This document shows positions 8,701 to 16,860 of a stretch of DNA of 64,000 nt, piece by piece; position 1 is the stretch's first letter; every line of letters starts with the position of its first letter. A model generated the notes under the pieces. The model saw only the letters and a program-made list of their open reading frames with translations. It did no database searches and had not been told where the DNA came from. The DNA lies in the NCBI GenBank assembly GCA_019359285.1, contig JAHHHQ010000028.1:1-64000 (forward strand), given 5' to 3'. The position numbers and the translations under genes were made by a program. Source of the stretch: Nodosilinea sp. WJT8-NPBG4. GTDB lineage: Bacteria > Cyanobacteriota > Cyanobacteriia > Phormidesmidales > Phormidesmidaceae.

Positions 8701-11591
8701 TACCCTTGGGCCACTCCTGCCCCCCCGATATACAACTCCCCTGGAATGCCTGCTGGAACGGGATTTAAGTTAGCATCCAAAACATAGACTTGAGTATTGA
8801 GAATAGGGCGACCAACCGTAAGGGGATTGTCTCCTGGGTGAAGTTCGGCAACGGTTGCCCAGATTGTGGTTTCGGTAGGGCCGTAAGCGTTGAAGAAGCG
8901 GCGATTGGCAGCCCAGCGATCGATTACCTGGCTGGAGCAGGCTTCTCCCCCCGTGATTAACACTTGAAGGTCAGGCAGTTCCCCAAAGGGTAAAACAGCG
9001 AGTACGGCTGGCGTAATTAGGGCGTGAGTGATGGCATTCTCTTGCAGAAATTGCATCAGTGCCATTCCCGGCAGTTGGGCAGACTCAGGCGGAATATACA
9101 GTGTGCCGCCTGAGCCCAGGGCAAGGGCAATCTCGAAGATGGACGCATCAAAGCTGAGAGAGCTAAATTGCAAAACTCGGCTGGTGCGGTTGGGCTGAAA
9201 GACCTGTTGTTGAGCCTGTACAACGTTACACAAGCCACAATGAGAGAGTAAAACTCCCTTGGGGGTGCCTGTAGAACCCGAGGTATAGATAACGTAGGCG
9301 AGGTCGGGGGAACCTTCACCCCCTAGCCCCCTCTTCCAGTGACGAGAGAGGGAGGACGGAGCCGATAAGGCTTCCCCTAATTCCTTACTTTCTGCCTGTT
9401 CTTGCTCCCCTTCTCCCTGATTGGGAGAAGGGGTTGGGGAATGAGGGCACAACGGCTGATCTAACCAAACAAGGGTTGCTGAAGTTGCGGGTAAGGATTC
9501 GGTAAGCCAGGACTGTGTTAGCAGAATGGAAACTTGTGTATCACTGAGAATGAATTGGAGGCGATCGCTTGGATAAGTTGGGTCAAGCGGCACATAAGCC
9601 CCTCCTGCTTTGAGAATGCCGAGAATGCCAATCACCATGTCGGCAGAGCGATCGACACATAATCCCACCAGGAAATTAGCTTGAGCTCCCATTTGTCTGA
9701 GGATTTCTGCTAGTTGATCGGCACGGTGATTGAGTTCTTGATAGGTGAGGGCTTGAGACTCGGTGACCAAAGCGATCGCGTTTGGAGCTTGTTTTACGTG
9801 GGCTTCAACAATGTGATGGAAGTAGAGATCTGGCTTCTTAGTCAATGAATCTTTTATACCGGTTTGCTCCTGATGAGAACCTTCGACTGCACTTCCAATT
9901 TCCTCATCGTCAAAGAGGGCTAGATGAGATCTATCGAAGGAACATCCACTCCAATCATGCAAAATCTGCTGACATTCCTCAGATGTGAGCAACGGCAGGT
10001 CTGACAATCGGGCATCTGGATTCGCGACAATTCCTTCTAAAAGCATCTGAAAGTGACCGACCAAGCGCGCAATTCTATCGCGATCGAATAGATCAGTGCT
10101 GTAGGAAATGAAGCCGCTCAAACCGTCTTGCGATCGCCACAAGCTCTTCAATCCATGGGCGGGTTCCCATAGGTGCACCTCTAGATCAAAGCGGGTGCTG
10201 GCAGACTCTAGAGGGGCAGGTTCTAGCGTCAGTCCTGGTAGCTCCAAAGGCTGCATAGGGGCATTTTGCAGGGCAAAGGCAACCTGAAACAAGGGATTGC
10301 GGCTAAGGTCGCGATCGGGGTCTAATTCTTCAACCAGTTTCTCAAAGGGTAAGTCTTGATGCTCATACGCTCCCAAGGCAACCTGGCGAACTTGCTCCAG
10401 CAATTCACGAAAGGTGGGATTGCCCGACAAATCCGACCGCATCACCAGGCTATTCACAAAAAAGCCGATTAGCCCCTCCACCTCACTGCGATGACGGTTA
10501 GCAATGGGAGATCCAATCGCAATATCCTCCTGCCCTGTGTATCGGTAGAGCAAGGTTTGAAATACTGCCAGCAGCGTCATAAACAGAGACGCTCCAGACT
10601 GCTGGCTGAATGTCTCTAATGCTTGGGAAAGGGCAGGAGAAATATGTATAGGATAGGTCGCGCCTCGATAGGTTTGAACGGCAGGACGGGGGCGATCGCT
10701 TGGCAATTCCAGCACAGGCAAGTCCTGCAATTGTTGCCGCCAATAACTCAATTGTTTCTCTAAAACCTCTCCCTGCAACCAGTTGTGTTGCCAGCGAGCG
10801 AAGTCAGCATATTGAATTGGCAAGGGAGGCAGGGTTGGCGATCGCCCCTCCACAAATGCCGTGTAGAAATATCCCAATTCTCGAATTAGTATTCCTAAAG
10901 ACCACCCATCGGCAACAATGTGGTGCATCGTCAGCAACAACACGGACTCCGCTGCATCAAAATACAGCAATGTCACGCGCAACAGAGAGTCGGTCGTCAG
11001 GTTAAATGAGCGTTGGGCTTCGGCCGTTGCTAATTGTTGTCGAATGCGATCGCGTTCACTAATCCCAACCGCCTGTAAATTCACGACAGCAAGTTCGATA
11101 TTGGCGTTGGGTTCAACAACTTGAACGGGTTGCCCATTCACGGTTGTAAATCGGGTGCGCAGGGCAGCATGACGACGCACAATTTCCTGGAGCGATCGCT
11201 CTAGTGCAGATCGATTGAGCGTTCCCTTTAAATGAATGGCGGCAGGTACGTTGTAGAAGGGATTGTGAGGGGCGAGCTGATAAAGAAACCATAGTCGCTG
11301 TTGGGCAAAGGAGAGGGGGGAAGAGGTGGATGGGTGGGAGGGTGGGAGGGTGGATGGGTGGCTACCTTTTAGCTGCGGTTCTCGGCCATTTGAGTTTGTT
11401 TGTAAGTAGGTAATGAGTTCGGCTTTGCGATCGGTTAATTCTTGGCGGAGGGCGGGGGTGAGGGTTCCTTCGGGGGCGTTGCAGCGGAGCCGGATCTGAT
11501 TGATTGCAACGGTAGGATCGGTTTCGAGAAAGAGCTTAATGTCTAGTTGGTGGAGGTGGGAAATAAAGTCAGCGATCGCCCGGTTGGTCAT
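5766..11591 (-). CDS. Nonribosomal peptide synthetase: TubC-type docking - C - A - N-methyltransferase - PCP - TE
   Basis: N-terminus MTNRAIADFISHLHQLDIKLFLETD...LRLRCNAPEGTLT-like (TubC_N); C motif HHIVADGWS; A motifs LAYVIYTSGSTGTPKG, NAYGPTETT, GYRVELGEIE; MT insert VLEIGCGTGLLLLQIAP; PCP DNFFESGGHSLLATQ; TE GGWSFGGLVAFEMAQQL. Confidence 0.95.
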   Translation of the reverse strand: MTNRAIADFISHLHQLDIKLFLETDPTVAINQIRLRCNAPEGTLTPALRQELTDRKAELITYLQTNSNGREPQLKGSHPSTLPPSHPSTSSPLSFAQQRLWFLYQLAPHNPFYNVPAAIHLKGTLNRSALERSLQEIVRRHAALRTRFTTVNGQPVQVVEPNANIELAVVNLQAVGISERDRIRQQLATAEAQRSFNLTTDSLLRVTLLYFDAAESVLLLTMHHIVADGWSLGILIRELGYFYTAFVEGRSPTLPPLPIQYADFARWQHNWLQGEVLEKQLSYWRQQLQDLPVLELPSDRPRPAVQTYRGATYPIHISPALSQALETFSQQSGASLFMTLLAVFQTLLYRYTGQEDIAIGSPIANRHRSEVEGLIGFFVNSLVMRSDLSGNPTFRELLEQVRQVALGAYEHQDLPFEKLVEELDPDRDLSRNPLFQVAFALQNAPMQPLELPGLTLEPAPLESASTRFDLEVHLWEPAHGLKSLWRSQDGLSGFISYSTDLFDRDRIARLVGHFQMLLEGIVANPDARLSDLPLLTSEECQQILHDWSGCSFDRSHLALFDDEEIGSAVEGSHQEQTGIKDSLTKKPDLYFHHIVEAHVKQAPNAIALVTESQALTYQELNHRADQLAEILRQMGAQANFLVGLCVDRSADMVIGILGILKAGGAYVPLDPTYPSDRLQFILSDTQVSILLTQSWLTESLPATSATLVWLDQPLCPHSPTPSPNQGEGEQEQAESKELGEALSAPSSLSRHWKRGLGGEGSPDLAYVIYTSGSTGTPKGVLLSHCGLCNVVQAQQQVFQPNRTSRVLQFSSLSFDASIFEIALALGSGGTLYIPPESAQLPGMALMQFLQENAITHALITPAVLAVLPFGELPDLQVLITGGEACSSQVIDRWAANRRFFNAYGPTETTIWATVAELHPGDNPLTVGRPILNTQVYVLDANLNPVPAGIPGELYIGGAGVAQGYLNRPELTAERFISADLKSAFSTHNKQQSTLYKTGDRVLYNRDGTIQFLGRVDHQIKVRGYRVELGEIETTLQRHSAIQDAVVIPSAASSLVAYFSLDTKYLQETSVRSLQTQHLQHWQTLYNQTYQSTEPTQHPEPSNPQFNITGWNSSYTGEPIPLEQMQEWVSDRVQQILALKPKRVLEIGCGTGLLLLQIAPHCQQYVGTDFSAVSLASVQTQLDTLNLSHVELLHRMATDFEGIDLGSFDVVILNSVVQYFPDEAYLMQVLEKAIATVAENGILFIGDVRNLALLSAFHSWMKFIQADDSVERSQLWHQVERSQFEEPELAIEPAIFYAMRSQFAQIRQVQIRLTRGRSQNEMTQFRYNVLLRMGQSRNVGLRPETQPTLAIEKKREQFNWKHQPVTVQEIHQQLLTTEPEILRITNVSNRRVNAAIATANWLRTKKAPKAVGRMRELLQDTENLAIDPQDWWNLETTLPYTVEITWSTSSEAGDYDVVLTRHGVDAADEVLQHNERSPEQFTNHPLQANVARQLIPELRQHLSQTLPDYMVPAVFVPLATLPLNSSGKVDRRALPPLDHTQHSDLPSAVAPQTSTEIALIEIWQELLQLKHVNRHDNFFESGGHSLLATQMTSRIRDTFKLELPLKNVFAAPTIAQLAPILDALRDTTPNTPPLVRLDRTAYRRKQSTLLNQPSQAISVPSQKEPPEHNTIPPTSPLVPLSLGGSEPPFFCVHPMFGVVFPYLELAHHLKSDRSFYGLQPLGLDGKSRPLNRMEAIAAYYIQAIQTLQPHGPYYLGGWSFGGLVAFEMAQQLTQAGEKVELLAILDTTAPCTKPSFSQSFKFLVKTALWSTLPFLVDISTLATQRLHPKNPWFSRWQWSAITRLIPEESRLRLLDESAINAMLPIVYANSQATYDYVPQPYSQAIALFKAAEQSDANRQDETLGWSELVKDIQLHEVPGNHLSLLKQPHVQVLAQQLRHYLT
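9310..9452. repeat. Palindromic C/G-rich repeat inserted in frame inside the NRPS adenylation domain
   Basis: Imperfect terminal inverted repeats TTCACCCCCTAGCCCCCTCTTCC / GGGAGAAGGGGTTGGGGAATGAGGG plus internal perfect hairpin CCCCTTCTCCC-tgatt-GGGAGAAGGGG (9407-9433); encodes PHSPTPSPNQGEGEQEQ...LSRHWKRGLGGEGS. Confidence 0.75.
11310..11362. repeat. Short tandem G-rich repeat (GGTGGGAGGGTGGGAGGGTGGATGGGTGG) in NRPS docking-C linker
   Basis: Direct reading: GGGGGGAAGAGGTGGATGGGTGGGAGGGTGGGAGGGTGGATGGGTGG; encodes SHPSTLPPSHPSTSS. Confidence 0.85.
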
Positions 11592-14500
11592 AGGTCTATT
11601 TCCTCACGTCGTTGAGAATTGACTCCGCTCTGATCGCTTGTTGATGCGGTGAAGTCGGGTTGAAGCATTGCCTGGAGAGCGCTAATCTGCTGCGCTAGTT
11701 CAGCAATGGTAGGGGTTTCAAAGATGCTTCGCAGGGGCAACTCGATGTGTAAGCGATCGCGTACCCGTGAAACGAACTGAGTGGCTAATAAAGAATGTCC
11801 TCCTAGTTCAAAAAAGTTGTCGTCAATGCCTACTTGTTGTCCCAGCAGTTGCACCCAAATCTCCACTAATGTTGCTTCTAAAGACGTTGTAGGAGCCGTC
11901 GTCGGATTGGATTCTGCTCTGTGTAGCGCTGGTGGGGGTAATGCTCTCTGGTCTACTTTGCCGTTAGCCGTCAAGGGAAGCGCATCTAGAACAACAAAGG
12001 CTACAGGAATCATGTAAGCAGGGAGCTGTTTTTTTAGTAACGATCGCAGTTCTCGTGCTGTCGGGGCTGCCGCTGCACTGGGAACAATATAGGCAACCAA
12101 CTGCCGATCTTGATCGATCTCCCGCACGACAACAACCACGGCTTGCACCAATGCATGTTGCGCGATCGCCAGTTCAATCTCACTTAGCTCTACTCGAAAT
12201 CCCCGAATTTTGATCTGATTATCCGCTCGCCCTAAAAATTCCAAATTGCCGTCAGGGTGATAAAGCGCGCGATCGCCTGTTTTGTACAAAAGCCCATTGA
12301 TAGTTTCTCTTATCCAATCCTGCGACCAATTGCTAAATGAGCAATCTATAAGCTTTTCAGCCGTCAAGTCAGGGCGATTCAAATATCCTTTTGCTAAACC
12401 GCTCCCGCCCAAATAGATTTCACCAACTACCCCTGCGGGAACCGGGTTCAAATAGTCATCCAACAGATACACCTGAGTATTGGCGATCGCCTTGCCAATA
12501 GGGATTGTGGTGGCGTTTTGCAGAATCCCCTGAATCTCATACCAGGTCGAGAAGGTTGTGTTTTCTGTGGGACCATACACATGTAGCAAATGTTGAGGTT
12601 TGCCCTGTTGCATCAGCGATCGCACTTGATCAACATTCACCATTTCACCGCCAAACAGCAGATACTTGAGCGATCGAAAGGCATCGGGAATCTGACTGAC
12701 AGTTTGATTCAACAGAGCAGTGGTGAGAAACAGAATGCTAATGTGCTGCTGCTGCAACGTGGTCGCAAAATCAGAAGGAGACAGCGTAATTTCTCGCTCA
12801 ATGCCGATCAGGTGTGCGCCATTTAACAAGGCACCCCACACTTCAAAGGTAGCGGCATCAAAGGCGAGGTTGGCCACCTGCGCCATGCGATCGCCAGCGT
12901 TGATCTGCACGTAATCGGCATTGCACACCAACCGATTGACCGCTCGATGGGGCACCATAACGCCTTTGGGGGTTCCCGTAGAGCCAGAGGTATAAATCAC
13001 ATAGGCCAGCTGATCGGCAGTACAGGGAGTGGATAAGTTCTGCTCTGATTCCTGAGCGATCGCGTCCCAAGATTGCTCCAAGCAAATTACGTTGGTGGTC
13101 GCTGTTTGCAGCTCGTCTGCCCAGTTTGCCTCGGAGAGAATGACAGTGATGCCCGCATCCTCCACCATAAAGCGCAACCGTTCTGCCGGATAACTGGGGT
13201 CGAGAGGCACGTACGCCCCTCCCGCTTTAAGGATCGCCAACATGGCGGCGATCGCTTCTATCCCCCGTTCTAGGCAAATGCCGACGGGCATTTCTGCACC
13301 AATGCCCAACCGTTGCAAATATCGTGCCAGTTGGTTGCTGCCCTGATTCAACTGCTGATACGTGAATTGTTGGTTGCCAAATTGGATAGCGATCGCATCA
13401 GGTCGTTCTCTCACCTGCGCTTCAAACAGATGATGAATACAGTCATTAGGATTGCTGGATTGATTGCTGCTCCAGCGATGGAGCAATTTTTGTTGGTCTT
13501 CAGTTGTGAGTAATGGCAGGGCAGAAAGATGCGTGTTTGGGTTAGCAACAATTCCCTCTAGCAGGGTTTGAAAGTGCTTGAGAAGCGATGCGATCGCGCT
13601 TGCTTCAAATAACTCGGTGTTGTAAATCACCATGCCCCGCAACCCGTCTGAGTGTTGCCAACCCTTACCCCACAAATTCCTAAAGTTATCTCCGCAGGTC
13701 CAAACATAAAATTCCAGGTCAAAGCGAGATGTCTTAGTCTCCAGATTCACCGGGCTAAGAATTAATCCCGGCAGTTCTAGTTGTGCCATGGGTGAGTTTT
13801 GCAGGGCAAACACTACTTGAAATAGAGGATTTTGGCCGAGGTTGCGAACGGGCTGTAGCTCCTCGACCAGTTTTTCAAAGGGCAAATCCTGATGATCGTA
13901 GGCGGCTAGGGTGACCTCTCGTACTCGCTCTAACAATTCCAAAAATGTTGGATCGCCCTCTAGGTTAGTCCGCAAAACTAGGCTATTCACAAAAAAGCCG
14001 ATTAGCCCCTCTAATTCGCTCTGATGCCGATTGGCAATGGGAGTGCCGATCGCTAGGTCGGTTTGTCCGGTGTAGCGGTGCAGCAGGGTTTGAAATACCG
14101 CCAGTAGGGTCATAAACAGCGTCACCTCTGCCTGTTGGCTCAGGCTTTCTAACGCCTCCAATAATCGCTGGGGCAGTTCTAGAAAGTGACTCGCGCCCTG
14201 AGACTCTTGGGATAATGGCTGTCCCGATGTAGGCGGCGATGCACTCGGCAATTGCAGAACTGGGACGTCTTTTAACTGCTGTTTCCAATAGCTCAACTGA
14301 GTATTCAGCACCTCACCCTGCAACCATTGCCGTTGCCAGTGAGCAAAATCTGCGTATTGAATCGGCAATTCGGGTAGTGCGGTAGATTTGTTTGCGACTG
14401 AAGCGGCGTATCCTTCACCCAATTCTCGAATCAAAACACCACTTGACCATTCATCAAAAATAATGTGATGCAGTGCAATTAGCATCAGGTGTTCGTCATT

Positions 14501-14917
14501 TTGCAATTGCCACAGTTGCACCCGAAAGAGTGGTTGTTGATTGAGGTGAAACGGGTGTTGGAGAGTTTGCCAGATGTCTTGTAACGCTATGGATTCGCGC
14601 TCGGGGGCAGGGTGCGATCGCAAATCTATCAACGGCAGTGGCACGTCCACCTGATCGGCGACGATCTGCATTAATTGACCATCGACGACATCAAATGAGG
14701 TTCGCAAAATTTCGTGCCGCCGCACGATCGCTTGCATACTGCGCTGGAGGTGCGATCGCTGTAAATCACCGCTCAGCCGAAACACCAGAGGACTCGTATA
14801 GAGAGCATCTCCCGGAAGTAATTGGTCAATAAACCACAAACGCTGTTGGGCAAACGAGGCGGGAAAGACAAAAACATCTGCCTCGATAGGCGCCTGAGTC
14901 GGTTCGTCTACAATCAT
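11588..14917 (-). CDS. Nonribosomal peptide synthetase: C - A - PCP
   Basis: C domain SFAQQRLWFIDQL and HHIIFDEWSSG; A domain LAYVIYTSGSTGTPKG, VYGPTENTTFST, GFRVELSEIE, NGKVDQRALP; PCP DNFFELGGHSLLATQ; ATGA overlap with the downstream NRPS gene. Confidence 0.95.
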   Translation of the reverse strand: MIVDEPTQAPIEADVFVFPASFAQQRLWFIDQLLPGDALYTSPLVFRLSGDLQRSHLQRSMQAIVRRHEILRTSFDVVDGQLMQIVADQVDVPLPLIDLRSHPAPERESIALQDIWQTLQHPFHLNQQPLFRVQLWQLQNDEHLMLIALHHIIFDEWSSGVLIRELGEGYAASVANKSTALPELPIQYADFAHWQRQWLQGEVLNTQLSYWKQQLKDVPVLQLPSASPPTSGQPLSQESQGASHFLELPQRLLEALESLSQQAEVTLFMTLLAVFQTLLHRYTGQTDLAIGTPIANRHQSELEGLIGFFVNSLVLRTNLEGDPTFLELLERVREVTLAAYDHQDLPFEKLVEELQPVRNLGQNPLFQVVFALQNSPMAQLELPGLILSPVNLETKTSRFDLEFYVWTCGDNFRNLWGKGWQHSDGLRGMVIYNTELFEASAIASLLKHFQTLLEGIVANPNTHLSALPLLTTEDQQKLLHRWSSNQSSNPNDCIHHLFEAQVRERPDAIAIQFGNQQFTYQQLNQGSNQLARYLQRLGIGAEMPVGICLERGIEAIAAMLAILKAGGAYVPLDPSYPAERLRFMVEDAGITVILSEANWADELQTATTNVICLEQSWDAIAQESEQNLSTPCTADQLAYVIYTSGSTGTPKGVMVPHRAVNRLVCNADYVQINAGDRMAQVANLAFDAATFEVWGALLNGAHLIGIEREITLSPSDFATTLQQQHISILFLTTALLNQTVSQIPDAFRSLKYLLFGGEMVNVDQVRSLMQQGKPQHLLHVYGPTENTTFSTWYEIQGILQNATTIPIGKAIANTQVYLLDDYLNPVPAGVVGEIYLGGSGLAKGYLNRPDLTAEKLIDCSFSNWSQDWIRETINGLLYKTGDRALYHPDGNLEFLGRADNQIKIRGFRVELSEIELAIAQHALVQAVVVVVREIDQDRQLVAYIVPSAAAAPTARELRSLLKKQLPAYMIPVAFVVLDALPLTANGKVDQRALPPPALHRAESNPTTAPTTSLEATLVEIWVQLLGQQVGIDDNFFELGGHSLLATQFVSRVRDRLHIELPLRSIFETPTIAELAQQISALQAMLQPDFTASTSDQSGVNSQRREEIDL

Positions 14918-15492
14918 TCACACCCTGCATCAATTGAACCCCACTCTGTTGTAGGGAAAAAGAGGGATTGAGAATTATGCTTTAAGGTAGATTTTGGCTA
15001 AAATCCTTGTGTCTTTTTATTGCGCGTCCACTAATAAAAGGCTTCATCATACCGAATGCACCTGTTTACACAAAATAGTTTCAACCTGACCCATTAAAAT
15101 CGCAGCGATTTTAGGCAGAGCTATGGATACTATTAAGCTCAATCTGCAAGGTGCATTCGTTAACGTCTATGGTCCAGTCAAGGACGAAATGCTGATGTCT
15201 AACAATTTCACTGCACTAGAACGAAAGTAATTTGTCGTTGAGCTACATAAGCCATTACATTCAGTGAGAGCGCTCTGCCTGGTGACCGTTCTACACAAAC
15301 AGCTCAATAGATGAGTGCACTGGGGCGATCGCTACTCATCAACCGGACAAAAGATAGTTGTGTCTTGAGCTTGCTGTTGGAACGGCGCTGCCGTCATGCA
15401 CCTCCACCCTGAATGTACCTCAGCCGTCGCCTTGCACAATTATTTCCCTAAGAACTACTGGGAATAGTCATACACTGGTGATGATGTTTGAG

Positions 15493-15533
15493 ATCTGCCA
15501 TTCAGGGGCGCTTGGCGCCCCTGAATGGCAGAT
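15493..15533. promoter_or_regulatory. Perfect inverted repeat/hairpin (19-bp arms, 3-nt loop) at the 5' end of the rsb operon
   Basis: ATCTGCCATTCAGGGGCGC-ttg-GCGCCCCTGAATGGCAGAT; no U-tract immediately downstream. Confidence 0.85.
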
Positions 15534-15575
15534 TTAGGCAACACAGTGGTCTGGACGGATGAAGGGAAATGCCCC

Positions 15576-16427
15576 ATGGAAATGACTCACAGCAGCAAAA
15601 TACCCGAGATACTGAAAACTCATGAGGCAGAACTGCTGTCGGAGTGGAATCAGGAGCTTGTCGCGACAAACACCCGCAAAGGGTTAATCAAAGAAGCAGA
15701 GCTACAAGTAGAGTGCCGGGAATTTCTCAAGCTGCTTCGCATTGCGGCTCAATCCGGCAATTTGAGCAATATTCAGGCATCCGAATGGCGAGAGGTGCGG
15801 GAGATGCTGACTAGCATCTCGCGATCGCGCTCCCACAAAGGCTTTACCCCCACTGAAACGGCTACCTTTATCTTTTCGTTCAAGCGACCGCTCTTTGATC
15901 GTCTGCGGCAGCTGCTGCACGACCCCACCGAGATCGGCGACGAGATCTGGCAAGCCACCGACCTGCTCGATCGCCTGGGGCTGATGGCGGTAGAAGCCTA
16001 CCAGAAGTCGCGAGAAGAGGTGATTCTGCGGCAGCAGGAAGAAATGATGGAACTGTCTACGCCAGTGGTCAAACTGTGGGACGGCATTTTGGCCTTGCCG
16101 ATCATTGGCACCCTCGACAGTGCCCGTACCCAAGTCGTGATGGAGTCGCTGTTGCAAAAGATTGTTGAAACCGGGTCAGAAGTGGCCATTATTGACATCA
16201 CTGGGGTGCCAACCGTCGATACGCTGACCGCTCAACATTTGCTAAAGACGGTTACAGCCGCTCGCCTCATGGGCGCCGACTGCATCATCAGCGGCATTCG
16301 ACCTCAAATTGCTCAAACGATCGTCTATCTCGGCATCGATTTGACTGATGTGACCACAAAAGCAACCTTAGCCGATGCCTTTCTCATGGCATTAAAGCGA
16401 AAGGGAACCACCATCACCCGCAAGTAG
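15576..16427 (+). CDS. rsbR: RsbR-type stressosome scaffold (RsbRD/RsbU-like N-terminus + STAS)
   Basis: STAS segment GILALPIIGTLDSARTQVVMESLL...IDITGVPTVDT...RPQIAQTIVYLGIDL closely resembles RsbRA. Start placed at 15576 (MEMTHSS); the ORF-track start at 15525 lies inside the hairpin. Confidence 0.9.
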   Translation: MEMTHSSKIPEILKTHEAELLSEWNQELVATNTRKGLIKEAELQVECREFLKLLRIAAQSGNLSNIQASEWREVREMLTSISRSRSHKGFTPTETATFIFSFKRPLFDRLRQLLHDPTEIGDEIWQATDLLDRLGLMAVEAYQKSREEVILRQQEEMMELSTPVVKLWDGILALPIIGTLDSARTQVVMESLLQKIVETGSEVAIIDITGVPTVDTLTAQHLLKTVTAARLMGADCIISGIRPQIAQTIVYLGIDLTDVTTKATLADAFLMALKRKGTTITRK

Positions 16428-16443
16428 GTTAGAGGAAAAACTG

Positions 16444-16860
16444 ATGGAACGGATTCCCATCCTTCAAATGGGCGAATTTCTGCTCGTCACCATTCAGGTT
16501 GACATGCACGATCGCCTAGCCATGACGCTACAAGATGACCTCACCAATCGCATTAGTCAAACCAGTGCAAACGGGGTTTTAATTGACATTTCGGCGCTAG
16601 ATATTGTCGATTCTTTTATCGGCAGAATTTTAGGCAACATTGCCAAAATATCGCAGGTTATGGATGCTGAGACGGTGGTCGTTGGCATGCAGCCTGCCGT
16701 CGCCATTACCCTAGTGGAGCTAGGAATGTCCCTCACCGGCATTCGCACAGCATTGAATGTAGAAAAGGGGATGGCACTGTTGCAGGCGACGGTTGGTAGC
16801 TCCGCCAATGCTCAGTTCACTGCTACAGAATGGGACCTAGAGGACGATGCAGAAGATTGA
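16444..16860 (+). CDS. rsbS: RsbS-type STAS anti-anti-sigma/stressosome protein
   Basis: MERIPILQMGEFLLVTIQVDMHDRLAMTLQDDL...LIDISALDIVDSFIGRILGNIA, classic RsbS. Confidence 0.92.
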   Translation: MERIPILQMGEFLLVTIQVDMHDRLAMTLQDDLTNRISQTSANGVLIDISALDIVDSFIGRILGNIAKISQVMDAETVVVGMQPAVAITLVELGMSLTGIRTALNVEKGMALLQATVGSSANAQFTATEWDLEDDAED

